This document shows positions 7,744 to 15,190 of a stretch of DNA of 26,870 nucleotides, in pieces. Source of the stretch: JBOHCT01 sp050699055 (lineage in GTDB: Bacteria; Actinomycetota; Actinomycetes; Streptosporangiales; JBOHCT01); the NCBI GenBank assembly GCA_050699055.1, contig JBOHCT010000032.1:1-26870 (forward strand). Reading direction: 5' to 3'. The translations under genes and the position numbers were made by a program. How positions within the stretch are numbered: position 1 is the stretch's first letter; the number at the start of each line of letters is the position of its first letter. The notes under the pieces were generated by a model, which saw only the letters and a list, made by a program, of their open reading frames with translations, searched no databases and had not been told where the DNA came from.

Positions 7744-7790
7744 ATCGCGTTAGCGATCCTTGATTCCAATGATAATGTTGATACGTTATC
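7744..7790. promoter_or_regulatory. operator-like palindromes in the divergent gap
   Basis: ATCGC-gtta-GCGAT (7744-7757) is a perfect 5-bp inverted repeat. GATAATGTTGATACGTTATC (7771-7790) is a 20-bp imperfect palindrome. This gap is much more AT-rich than its surroundings. It separates the broken TetR gene from the NmrA-type gene and probably held the operator of that regulator. Confidence 0.45.
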
Positions 7791-7814
7791 AGCGGAAACA
7801 TTCGGGAGGTCATC

Positions 7815-8591
7815 GTGATCATCGTTACCGGAGCCAACGGCCAGCTCGGCCGGGTGGTCACCGAGCGGCTGCTGGAACGCATCCCCGCCGGGCAGATCGG
7901 CGTCAGTCTGCGCGACCCGGAGAGGACAGGAGGACTCGAAGAGCGGGGCGTGCGCGTCCGCCAGGGCGATTTCACTGACCCTGCGGGCCTCGCGCACGCC
8001 TTCGAGGGCGCCTCGAAGGTCCTCGTCGTGTCGACGGACAGCAGTGGCGAGGAAGCCGTCAAGCACCACCGCACGGCCATCAAGGCCGCGGCCGCAGCCG
8101 GAGCCACGCGCATCCTCTACACGAGCCACATGGGCTCGAACCCGTCCTCTCCCTTCCGCCCGATGGCTGACCACGCCGCCACCGAGGCGGCGCTCCAGGA
8201 CTGCGGTGTCCCCTTCACGGCGCTGCGCAACGGCTTTTACGCCTCGACGGTCGCCATGCTGCTGGGCGCCGCTCTCAGTACGGGCGAACTGGTCGCGCCG
8301 GAGGACGGCCCGGTCGCCTGGACCGCTCGCGCCGATCTCGCCGAGGCGGCGGCGCTCGCTCTCAACGAGGACGGCCTCGACCGGCTGACACCCGCGCTCA
8401 CCGGGTCCGAGGCGATCGACATGGCTGGCGCCGCGACGATCGCCATGCGGCTCACGGGCCGCTCGATCCGCCGGGTCGTCGTCTCCGACACCGGGCCGAC
8501 TTTCTTCTCGGCCTGTTCGCCGCGAGCCGGCAGGGCCATTTCGCGCCCGCCGACCCTACGCTCGCCCGCATGCTCGGCAGGCCCACGGTGA
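7815..8591 (+). CDS. NmrA-family NAD(P)-binding reductase with frameshifted C-terminus
   Basis: The GTG start is preceded by GGGAGG. The open frame gives 258 residues. The first part is a clear atypical SDR of the NmrA/quinone-oxidoreductase (QOR2-like) group, with nucleotide loop TGANGQLGRVV (about residues 5-15), VLVVSTDSSGEEAVKHHRTA and RILYTSHMGS. The real C-terminus is in another frame. From about 8509 to TGA at 8635, codons read LGLFAASRQGHFAPADPTLA, then RMLGRPTVSLANIL, the normal family ending. The join after RRVVVSD has lost about 15-20 residues plus the frame, so the last 30 or so residues of the current frame are noise. The NAD(P) domain could still fold, but activity is doubtful. 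Confidence 0.7.
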   Translation: MIIVTGANGQLGRVVTERLLERIPAGQIGVSLRDPERTGGLEERGVRVRQGDFTDPAGLAHAFEGASKVLVVSTDSSGEEAVKHHRTAIKAAAAAGATRILYTSHMGSNPSSPFRPMADHAATEAALQDCGVPFTALRNGFYASTVAMLLGAALSTGELVAPEDGPVAWTARADLAEAAALALNEDGLDRLTPALTGSEAIDMAGAATIAMRLTGRSIRRVVVSDTGPTFFSACSPRAGRAISRPPTLRSPACSAGPR

Positions 8592-8681
8592 GCCTGGCGA
8601 ACATCCTGAAGGCAACGATCACGCCGGCTCAGTGACGGTCGAGGCGCCCTGTGGAAACCCCACCCCGGGGCCCGGGCGGCC

Positions 8682-8733
8682 GTGATCGCGAAGATTTTCC
8701 CCCCTCATAGCGGGGAGAAGTCTTCGCGACCAC
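8682..8733. repeat. 52-bp palindromic element, copy A
   Basis: The arms GTGATCGCGAAGATTTT and AGAAGTCTTCGCGACCAC pair with only a few mismatches. CATAGCGG lies at element positions 25-32. It stands between the 3' ends of the NmrA-type gene and a TetR gene, so it could act as a two-way terminator. It shares length and core position with the elements at 9422, 15082 and 20917, although its arms are unrelated. Confidence 0.7.
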
Positions 8734-8767
8734 GACCCCAGTGCCCTGGGGAGATTGGGCACGTCAT

Positions 8768-9391
8768 TCAGGGGAGCTGGGCGGCCAGGACGGTGCGAAC
8801 GACCTGCCTGGCGTACTCGTCGACGTCGGTGGGAAGGCCGGCGCCTTCCGCCAGGGCGGCCTCGCCGACGAGCAGCGACAGGAAGGCGTACTGCTGGCAG
8901 GCGCCGAGCAGGGTCGCCGCGATGAACGGCGGCTTCGCGTGTTCCGCGAGGCGTCCGGCGCGCTGCTCGGCCTCGAGGTACCGGATCAGGCCGGCGTTGC
9001 CCTGGATCGGGCCGGCGTTTCTGCCGGTGCGCCGCAGCCAGCCTTGCAGGTCGCGGTTGGCAAGGACCGGGCCGGTCATCGGCAGCAGGTTGGCATAGAA
9101 GCGGATCTCGGCCGCGGCGAGCCGGGTGAGGTTGGCCTCCACCGTGTCTTCTCCGACCCTCTTGGCCAGGTCCGCCACGACCGCCCGGATGCCGCTGCCG
9201 ACCGCGCCGAACGCCGCCCCGAAGAGGGCCCTCTTGTTCTCGAAGTGGTTGTAGAGGCTGCCCTCCGAGACCTTGGCGGTCCTGGCGATCTCCTTCGTCG
9301 TCGCACCGGTGACCCCGCGCTCGCGGATCACCTCGACCGCTGCCTCGATGATGCGCTCGCGCATCGGCTTGTCGGTCGGCCGGGCCGGCAT
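8768..9391 (-). CDS. TetR-family transcriptional regulator
   Basis: This repressor-type protein has about 207 residues. The N-terminal domain is RERIIEAAVEVIRERG, then TTKEIARTAKVSEGSLYNHF (helix-turn-helix about residues 29-50). The ligand-binding C-terminal domain ends at LAAQLP. Three consecutive start codons occur (GTG 9397, ATG 9394, ATG 9391). The last is preferred because GGGAGG lies 5 nt upstream of it. It is divergent from the gene at 9581 and is probably autoregulated through the two operators at 9519-9557. The gene is bracketed by two 52-bp palindromes. One of them would lie in its 5' leader if transcription starts near the operators. Confidence 0.88.
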   Translation of the reverse strand: MPARPTDKPMRERIIEAAVEVIRERGVTGATTKEIARTAKVSEGSLYNHFENKRALFGAAFGAVGSGIRAVVADLAKRVGEDTVEANLTRLAAAEIRFYANLLPMTGPVLANRDLQGWLRRTGRNAGPIQGNAGLIRYLEAEQRAGRLAEHAKPPFIAATLLGACQQYAFLSLLVGEAALAEGAGLPTDVDEYARQVVRTVLAAQLP

Positions 9392-9421
9392 CATCACCTC
9401 CCGCGGGCCCTTCCCCGCGTC

Positions 9422-9473
9422 GACTCAATGTCACATCGTGCTTGCCATAGCGGTGTCGGTGTGACATTGAGTC
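9422..9473. repeat. 52-bp palindromic element, copy B
   Basis: The arms GACTCAATGTCACA and TGTGACATTGAGTC are perfectly complementary over 14 bp. CATAGCGG lies at positions 25-32. By hand alignment it matches copy C (15082) at 42 of 52 bases. It lies 31 nt upstream of the TetR start and not at a gene end, unlike the other three copies. Confidence 0.8.
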
Positions 9474-9510
9474 CATGCGGGCAGCGTCTGCAGCGAGACC
9501 GTACCACGGT

Positions 9511-9557
9511 TTGACATTTGAGTGAGTACTCACTCAGAATGAGTGAGCGCACACTCA
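9511..9557. promoter_or_regulatory. promoter with tandem TetR-type operators
   Basis: TTGACA (9511-9516) and CAGAAT (9535-9540), 18 nt apart, form a plausible plus-strand promoter. Between them is the perfect 18-bp palindrome TGAGTGAGTACTCACTCA (9519-9536). A second site, TGAGTGAGCGCACACTCA (9540-9557), begins 21 bp later, two helical turns on, so bound dimers would lie on the same face. The pattern resembles the FadR-type TetR operators of Bacillus (TGAATGA...TCATTCA) with GC-enriched bases. Repression of the gene at 9581 and of the TetR gene itself is inferred. Confidence 0.75.
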
Positions 9558-9580
9558 GTACTCGACCGCAGGAGTCTGTT

Positions 9581-10315
9581 ATGGAGTTCACCCTGGTCAA
9601 CCCGCAGGTGAAGTACCAGCGCGTCCCCCTCATCGATCCGCCGGAGACCGGCTACATCCACGTGGCCGCGGCCGTCGAGCCGCCACGGCAGCCGGGGCCG
9701 CCGTTCCCTGGCAGGAGTGCGGAGAAGAAGGCGCTGCTCGGCCGGCTCAAGTCCCTGGCACGACAGCTGGAGAGCCTCGACACCGTCGAGAAGGCCACCG
9801 TCTACCGCGCCGTGGTGGTCCCGCCGGTTCGCGTGCCCGCGGGGAAGAAGGCCGCCCGTTACGACGTCGCCGTGCTCGTCGAGACGACATCTCCGGACGT
9901 GGTCGACGAGGTGCGAGCCGCTGAGCCGTACAAGCTCCTCATCGAGGCCCTGACCGAGGCGGCCAAGGACACCCACGTCATGACCGCCCGCTGCCCCAAG
10001 CGGGTCGCGGACGTCGACAAGACCCGGCAGGGGATGTTCCTGTTCAACTACTTCGCCGCGGATGACAGCGAGGTTGCCCTCGACGTCTGGGACTACCTTG
10101 CCGGCTGGTACGCCGTGGAGACCGACATGGACAACTCCACGCTCCTTCAGCCGATCGGCGAGGCGGATTATGTCCTCGTCAACCACGCCCGGTGGGACAG
10201 CTTGCCCGCGTTCATGGTGCGGCAGTTCGCGAAAAAGAGCTTCCGCACGTATGTGCTCGCCAACCTGAAGGCGAACCGCACCGTCTCGATGCCGATCCTC
10301 TACCGCCTCGCCTGA
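9581..10315 (+). CDS. conserved-looking protein of unknown function under TetR control
   Basis: This is a 244-residue protein that I do not recognise. The ATG at 9581 is chosen because GGAG lies 8 nt upstream and the region before it holds the operators. It has no signal peptide or membrane segment. The middle (KKAARYDVAVLVETTSPDVV, about residues 90-110) and the end (YVLVNHARWDSLPAFMVRQF) each look like a beta-alpha unit, suggesting a repeated ferredoxin-like or dimeric alpha/beta barrel fold. That is a guess from pattern. The early section is proline-rich, with a basic helix EKKALLGRLKSLARQLESL. It is the only obvious target of the divergent TetR protein. Confidence 0.75.
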   Translation: MEFTLVNPQVKYQRVPLIDPPETGYIHVAAAVEPPRQPGPPFPGRSAEKKALLGRLKSLARQLESLDTVEKATVYRAVVVPPVRVPAGKKAARYDVAVLVETTSPDVVDEVRAAEPYKLLIEALTEAAKDTHVMTARCPKRVADVDKTRQGMFLFNYFAADDSEVALDVWDYLAGWYAVETDMDNSTLLQPIGEADYVLVNHARWDSLPAFMVRQFAKKSFRTYVLANLKANRTVSMPILYRLA

Positions 10316-10331
10316 GCTTTCGCCAACCCGT

Positions 10332-10364
10332 CAGGCGTCAGTCGGAGGCGTGGTGAAACGCCTG
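10332..10364 (+). terminator. hairpin after the TetR-controlled gene
   Basis: CAGGCGT (10332-10338) can pair with ACGCCTG (10358-10364). A nested choice AGGCGT (10346-10351) with ACGCCT (10358-10363) has a 6-nt loop. It lies 16 nt after the stop of the gene ending at 10315. Confidence 0.4.
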
Positions 10365-10389
10365 CGTCAACCAGTCCCGCCCAGCTGGG

Positions 10390-10465
10390 CAAGATCTCGG
10401 CCTGCGGTCGAAGTGCGGATACTGCCGCCGCTCCTGACCATGAGTCGAGATCTTGAGGCGGCGGC
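10390..10465. repeat. nested inverted repeats between convergent genes
   Basis: CAAGATCTCG (10390-10399) is repeated inverted as CGAGATCTTG (10446-10455), a perfect 10-bp match with a 46-nt loop. GCCGCCGCTC (10424-10433) pairs with GAGGCGGCGGC (10455-10465) apart from one bulge. Together they could form alternative structures ahead of the methyltransferase 3' end. I see no coding sequence in 10316-10566. Confidence 0.45.
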
Positions 10466-10566
10466 GCCTCGCTGCGTTGTCGTCAGTCGACGCAGGCCCA
10501 ACTGCGACTCCTTCCTCCGCCATGCGATCCATCCGCCTGGATCGCCGCCACTGGCAAAGAACTTCC

Positions 10567-11199
10567 CTAACGCGACACTAGGCGGGCGGTGGCGAGCCAG
10601 GCCCGGATGTCCTGTCTGCCCTCCTCCGGGAGGTCCGCGGCCATCGTGGCGCGCCGGAGCCCTGCCAGTACCCAGCCGTCGCCGAAGGAGTCGCGGATCT
10701 CTCGCTCGGTCATCCTTCGGGGCCCCCACTCGCCGGGCTGGCGATCGCTGAAGGTGAGGAAATACGCGACGGCGTCCGGCCGGCACGCTGTGTGGAGCGC
10801 GGCGAGGTAACGGGCCTGGTCCTCGTCGGAGAAGACGTGGAACACCCCGGAGTCGATCACCGTGTCGAACCGGCCCGCGTACCCGGCAAGGTCCAGGACA
10901 TCGGCCACGGCGAAGTCGACTCCAATGCCGCGCCGGTCCGCTTTGGCCCGGGCGTGCGCGATCGCGCTCGGGGCCGCGTCCACGCCGGTGACGGAGTAGC
11001 CCCGCTCGGCCACGTATAGCGCGTTTTCTCCCGTCCCGCACCCGGCGTCGAGGACGTCGCCGCGAATCCAACCGTCGCGCTCGAGCTCGACCACGACCGG
11101 CTGCGGCTCGCCGGTGTCCCACCCGGCCGCCGCCACGACGGAGCCGTCGGGCGCCTGCGTGCGGTACGCGGACTCGAAAGGATCCTCGTCTTGGGTCAT
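10567..11199 (-). CDS. class I SAM-dependent methyltransferase
   Basis: This 210-residue protein has the Methyltransf_25/11-type fold. Motif I is VLDAGCGTGENALYVAERG (SAM binding, about residues 48-66), followed by the acidic motif II loop VTGVDAAPSAIAHARAKA and FAVADVLDL. DTVIDSGVFHVFSDED is the post-I strand near the substrate site. The ATG at 11199 is chosen over an upstream frame because GGAGG lies 6-8 nt before it. The fold resembles small-molecule methyltransferases of the thiopurine/tellurite-resistance-like group, but the substrate is unknown. It stands alone, with intergenic DNA on both sides. Confidence 0.87.
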   Translation of the reverse strand: MTQDEDPFESAYRTQAPDGSVVAAAGWDTGEPQPVVVELERDGWIRGDVLDAGCGTGENALYVAERGYSVTGVDAAPSAIAHARAKADRRGIGVDFAVADVLDLAGYAGRFDTVIDSGVFHVFSDEDQARYLAALHTACRPDAVAYFLTFSDRQPGEWGPRRMTEREIRDSFGDGWVLAGLRRATMAADLPEEGRQDIRAWLATARLVSR

Positions 11200-11392
11200 G
11201 AGGTGGCCTCCAAAGCGAGCATCGCAGGGAGTGGCAGCCAACTTGCGGGGTCCCCGCGGAAACGTGAGGCCTGCCGAGCGTTTTCGTGGGGTGCAGCAGC
11301 GGAGCGGAGGAGAGCCCCGGGATACGCGGCCATGACCTGTCTCCGGCTCACTGCGTCCTTGTGCACGTTACCCGGGCAAATGGACCTGGCCG

Positions 11393-12746
11393 TCATCGGG
11401 AGGGCGGTACGTCCTCGTGTTCGGATCGTCGCGCGACGCCGGCGCCTCCATCCGCTTCCTCGTCGAGGTCGTTGTCCGCGTACAGCCGGTTCAGGACCGC
11501 CCGTGCCTTCTCCTTGGCACCACCTGGGGCGCGGACCCCCCGCGCGTCGACCCCCGGCGGCGCGATGCGCGGTATCGGGCGCCGGGACGCGAGGATGGCG
11601 CGCTGCTCCTCGGGGAGCGGCCTGGTGACCTCGACGAACCCGCCGTCCAGTGTGCGCTGGATGATACCGGTCTCGTACCCGTGTTCGAGCGTCTCCCGGT
11701 CGCGGGCCCGCAGGCCGCGGCAGATCCGGCGGGTGAGGACGAAGGCGAGCGCGAGCCCGGCGAGGACGGCGACACGGAAGAACCAGGTGGTGGCGTTCAG
11801 CGAGATGTTGAACTGATGGGCGATCACGTCGTTGCCGCCGGCCGCCCACAGCACCCCGTAGAAGGTCACGGCCGCCGTGCCGATCGCGGCTCGGGTCGGC
11901 ACGTTTCGGGGCCGGTCGAGGAGGTGGTGATGGTCACGGTCACCCGTCGCGAGCTGTTCGAGGAACGGATAGAGCGGAAGAGGGTGATGAGGATGGCCCG
12001 GGCCGCGCCCTCGAGGAAGCCCGCGTAGAAGTCCGGCTGGGTGCCCGCGCTCACGTCGGCCGGGTCGTACGGCCCGTACAGCCAGACGGGGTTGATCTGC
12101 GCGAACGTGCCGAGGAAGGCGAGGACACCGAACACGAGGAAGAAGAAGGCGCCGGTCTTGGCCATGAACATCGGGTACGCGGGCGCGCCGACGACGTTCC
12201 GCTCCGTACGTCCCTTGCCGGGGAACTGCGTGTGCGCCTGGATGATCCGCAGCCCGGTGCCGGACAGCAGGTCGTCGGGCAGGCTGTAGCCGATGACGCC
12301 GTTGGCGACGGCGAGGATGAGTATCGTCATCCCGATCAGCCAGTTGATCTCGCGGGGCCGGCGGAACGCCCGGTGAAGAACACGCGCAGCAGGTGCGCGA
12401 GGATCGCGGCGATGAACAGCAGGGTCGCCCAGTGGTGGATCTGCCGCATCAGCAGCCCGCCGCGGACGTCGAAGCTGAGGTGCAGGATCGAGGCGTAGGC
12501 GTCGCTCACCCGTACGCCGTCCAGCTTCGCGTACGAGCCGTGGTAGACGACCTCGTCCAGTGACGGGTGGAAGAACGGCGTCAGGAAGATCCCGGACAGG
12601 ACCAGGATGACGAACGAGTAGAGGGCGGTCTCCCCGAGGAGAAAGGACCAGTGGTCGGGGAAGACCTTCCTCATGTTGCGGCGCAGGAAGCCTGCTATGC
12701 CGAGGCGCTCGTCTGCCCACCGCGTCGCGTTGTCGGTGAGCGTCAC
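11393..12746 (-). pseudogene. qcrB: cytochrome bc1 complex cytochrome b subunit (qcrB), broken
   Basis: Reading begins at GTG 12746, overlapping the upstream DUF1707 stop by 4 nt. The first stretch is a clear actinobacterial QcrB N-terminus (KVFPDHWSFLLGETALYSF, then RGGLLMRQIHHWATLLFIAA with helix B haem ligands). At about 12370 one G is missing after FFTG, and the frame shifts into AFRRPREINWLIG. GTGLRI then jumps to HTQFPGKGRTE, losing about 57-60 residues including the helix D haem-ligand histidines. After GFLEGAARA about 35-40 residues are lost and the frame shifts again to LYPFLEQLATGDRDHHHLLD. The tail is then intact through NPVW-type and FVEVTRPLPEEQ segments to the stop at 11393. With haem ligands gone it cannot work in respiration. 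No qcrA or qcrC lies beside it, so this is probably a decayed extra copy. Confidence 0.85.
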
Positions 12747-13225
12747 CGCCGGTCCTCCGGCCCTCGTGGTCGTGTGGCGGCGTGGTGCCAGCCGGCGCGG
12801 GGCCCGGCTCGGAACCACCACAGCCAGAGCAGCGGGAACAGCACGAACGGCGGCACGTCACCCCTGACGATCCCGATCACCGCGAGCGCCAGCAGCAGCG
12901 ATACCAGCACGACAGGGACGAGCGGGGCGGCGGTGCGCCACCGCGGCGGGTACGTCGGGCCGCGGGCGGGAGCCGACGTGCTGGCGGGGGCGGTGGAGGG
13001 CAGGTCGGTAAACAGGCGGTCGAGGTCGGCACCCGTACGCGCGGCGTACGCGGCCGCGAGCCGCTCGTCGAACTCGGCCTGGTCGAGGCGTCCCGCGGCG
13101 AAGTGCTCGCCCAGCGTGCCGGCAGCCTGGTCTCGTTCGGCGTCGCCGACGCGCGTGAGCCGGTTGTCACCTGGCTCCGCGGGCCTGCGGTCGATCCCGT
13201 GGTCGCCGCTTGAGGTGTACCGCAT
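12743..13225 (-). CDS. DUF1707 (SHOCT-like) membrane protein
   Basis: This 160-residue protein starts at ATG 13225 with MRYTSSGDHGIDRRPAEPG. The DUF1707 domain follows at about residues 22-75. RVGDAERDQAAGTLGEHFAAGRLDQ has the family pattern R.sDaeRe.a...L..h.a.GRL, and EFDERLAAAYAARTGADLDR follows. A proline/alanine-rich linker leads to two adjacent hydrophobic helices (PLVPVVLVSLLLALAVIGIV and FVLFPLLWLWWF) that anchor it. DUF1707 proteins are common in actinomycetes and mostly uncharacterised. Some precede membrane or two-component genes. Its stop overlaps the qcrB start as GTGA, so the two were once cotranslated. Confidence 0.8.
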   Translation of the reverse strand: MRYTSSGDHGIDRRPAEPGDNRLTRVGDAERDQAAGTLGEHFAAGRLDQAEFDERLAAAYAARTGADLDRLFTDLPSTAPASTSAPARGPTYPPRWRTAAPLVPVVLVSLLLALAVIGIVRGDVPPFVLFPLLWLWWFRAGPRAGWHHAATRPRGPEDRR

Positions 13226-13363
13226 GGCATCCAGCCTGGCGGCGCGAGACGCTCCCGTCGTCGCCTGCCGAGCGGCTTTCACGGTACGCCGCGAGCCGTA
13301 CTTCGCCTACGTCGCTGGGCGGAGGCGTCCATCCCGGTCGCTTCGAAGGGTGGCCCTCGACCG

Positions 13364-14122
13364 TCACCAGGGGACCGGGCCTTCGTCGTTGAACAGCCCG
13401 CCCGTCGGGCCGTCGGCGTCGAGGGTGGCGAGGCGCACGGCGACCGCCGCGCCCTGGGCGGCGGTGCGGGAGAGACGGAACGGCAGGTGCTTGGTGAAGT
13501 CCGTGGCGCACGCGCCCGGATCGGAGGCGTTGACGAGGATGCCGGTGCCGCGGAGGCTCTTGGCGTATTGCACGGTCAGCGAGTTGAGCGCGGTCTTGGA
13601 CGGCGGGTAGGCGGCTCCTGCCGGCAGCCGGGCAAAATCCCCCTCCGGGTCGGCCATGGCGGCGAGCGACCCGACGCTGCTGGACATGTTGACGACGCGC
13701 GCCGCCGACGCTCTCCGCAGCAGCGGCAGCATGGCGTCGGTGACCGTGATCGCGCCAAGGACGTTGGTCTCGAAGACCTCTCTGACGGTGTCCAGGTCGA
13801 CAGCACCCGGCGCCTGCTCCGGGATGCCGCCGGCGATCCCGGCGTTGTTGACCAGCACGTCGAGCCGTCCGAACTGGTCGTCGACCTCCTTCGCGGCCGC
13901 CTGGACCGTGCTGGGGTCGGTGACGTCGAGCACGACCGTGCGCACGTCGCCGCCTGCCGCCCGCATCTCGGCTGCGGCCTCCTCGCCGCGGCGCTGGTCT
14001 CTGGAGCCGGCCAGCACCGTCATGCCGAGCGCGGCGAGCTGCGCCGCCACCTCCCGTCCGATTCCCCTGTTCGCCCCGGTGACGAGGGCGATCCGCTGTT
14101 CGCGTGGAGTGGTGTCTGTCAT
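13364..14122 (-). CDS. short-chain dehydrogenase/reductase
   Basis: This 252-residue classical SDR has the nucleotide loop TGANRGIG (about residues 15-22), NNAGIAGG for strand stability, the serine of NMSSSVGSLA and the YPPSK catalytic Tyr-x3-Lys motif. Later comes DPGACATDF, where SDRs hold the PG motif after strand 6. The ATG at 14122 gives MTDTTPREQRIALVTGANRG. It resembles plant/actinobacterial carbonyl-reductase-like SDRs that act on small carbonyl compounds with NADPH, but cofactor and substrate are not proven. The gene is divergent from a LysR-type regulator with a 69-bp shared gap, so LysR control is likely. Confidence 0.9.
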   Translation of the reverse strand: MTDTTPREQRIALVTGANRGIGREVAAQLAALGMTVLAGSRDQRRGEEAAAEMRAAGGDVRTVVLDVTDPSTVQAAAKEVDDQFGRLDVLVNNAGIAGGIPEQAPGAVDLDTVREVFETNVLGAITVTDAMLPLLRRASAARVVNMSSSVGSLAAMADPEGDFARLPAGAAYPPSKTALNSLTVQYAKSLRGTGILVNASDPGACATDFTKHLPFRLSRTAAQGAAVAVRLATLDADGPTGGLFNDEGPVPW

Positions 14123-14158
14123 GGTTCGAGCCCACCCGCGGTTGGACCAGAGCGCAAA

Positions 14159-14185
14159 GACCAGCTTGGTCGTGGCCGATACCCT
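14159..14185 (+). promoter_or_regulatory. LysR operator-like site and leaderless -10
   Basis: GACCAGCTTGGTC (14159-14171) is a short palindrome in the divergent SDR/LysR gap. TACCCT (14180-14185) fits TANNNT, and its last base is 7 nt before the LysR ATG, the spacing of leaderless actinobacterial genes. No ribosome site precedes that ATG. Confidence 0.45.
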
Positions 14186-14191
14186 GCGGGT

Positions 14192-15058
14192 ATGGATCGG
14201 GTGGAGACGCGGGAGCTCACGTACTTCGTGACGGTGGCGGAAGAGCTGCACTTCGGCCGGGCGGCGGAGCGGCTCGGCATCGCCCAGCCGCCGCTCTCGC
14301 GAGCGATCAAGCGGCTCGAACGCCGCCTGGGCGTGGCATTGCTCGACCGTGGCAGCCGCCATGTGGCCCTCACGCCTGCGGGCGAGGTCCTGCTCCACGA
14401 GGGCAGCAGGGCGCTCGACGCGGTGGCGGCGGCCGCCCTCCGGACGCGTCGGGCCGGCCAGCCCGACCCGCGGCTGGTCGTGGCGACGAAGCCCGGGGGA
14501 GACGCCGGGCTGCTGCCGGACATCCTGGCCGCGTACGAGCGCGAGCCGGACGCGATCCCCGTAGATGTCCATCTCTGCGGCGTCGGCGAGCAAATGTCTC
14601 TGCTGCGCGACGGCCGCGCGGACGCCGCGTTCCTGCACGCGCCGCACGACGACCTGAGCGGGATCGACACCGAGGAGCTGCTGGTCCAGCGTCAGGTGGC
14701 GGTGCTGCCCGCGTGGCACCGCCTTGCCGGGCGGGACGGCGTGCGGCTGGCCGACCTCGAGGGCGAGACGATGCCGCGGTGGCCAGGCATGGCGGCGGAC
14801 GCCGCGTCCGGGCCCGAGGTCCGCGACGCCGGACAGCTGATGCAGCTCATCGTCCTGGGCCACACGATCGCCGTGCTGCCGGAGTCCGCCGTCGGCCACG
14901 TACGCCGCGACCTCGTCTGCGTCCCCGTCCTCGACGCCCCGCTGGTCACCATGATGGTCGGCTGGCTGGAGCAGAGCCGCTCGCGGGCTCTCGCCGCGTT
15001 CGTCCGAGCCGCGGCCGCCGTCGCTAACCGTCACCAGCCGGTCATGGCTCAGGGCTGA
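14192..15058 (+). CDS. LysR-family transcriptional regulator
   Basis: This 288-residue protein has an N-terminal winged helix-turn-helix, ELTYFVTVAEELHFGRAAER followed by LGIAQPPLSRAIKRLERRLG (residues about 8-47) and LTPAGEVLL. The linker helix and a LysR substrate domain follow, from RLVVATKPGG to the end. The ATG at 14192 gives the normal short N-terminal tail. Translation is probably leaderless. The lack of any similarity cue beyond the family leaves the effector unknown. It probably activates or represses the divergent SDR and itself through the 69-bp gap. Confidence 0.9.
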   Translation: MDRVETRELTYFVTVAEELHFGRAAERLGIAQPPLSRAIKRLERRLGVALLDRGSRHVALTPAGEVLLHEGSRALDAVAAAALRTRRAGQPDPRLVVATKPGGDAGLLPDILAAYEREPDAIPVDVHLCGVGEQMSLLRDGRADAAFLHAPHDDLSGIDTEELLVQRQVAVLPAWHRLAGRDGVRLADLEGETMPRWPGMAADAASGPEVRDAGQLMQLIVLGHTIAVLPESAVGHVRRDLVCVPVLDAPLVTMMVGWLEQSRSRALAAFVRAAAAVANRHQPVMAQG

Positions 15059-15081
15059 CGCCCGCGGTCCCCGCTTCGGCC

Positions 15082-15133
15082 GACTGAATGTCACATCGTG
15101 CGCGCTATGGCGGCTACGGTGTCACATTCAGTC
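15082..15133. repeat. 52-bp palindromic element, copy C
   Basis: The arms GACTGAATGTCACA and TGTCACATTCAGTC pair at 13 of 14 positions. Relative to copy B, base 5 changed C to G and its partner changed G to C, which keeps the pairing. The core reads CTATGGCGG, the same site with an altered or inverted centre. It lies between convergent LysR and Uma2 genes. Confidence 0.8.
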
Positions 15134-15190
15134 AGCGTGGACGGCTTCCCGTCCGCCTCAGCTGTGCGAGGGGACGTCGCCTCGAGCGGC

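Noticed and set aside
10338..10532. Minus-strand frame of 64 codons between convergent genes
   Set aside because: Overlaps inverted repeats, is arginine-rich and matches no family I know.
13487..14191. Long plus-strand frame upstream of and continuous with the LysR gene
   Set aside because: It lies antisense to a clear SDR gene. The LysR similarity starts only at 14192.
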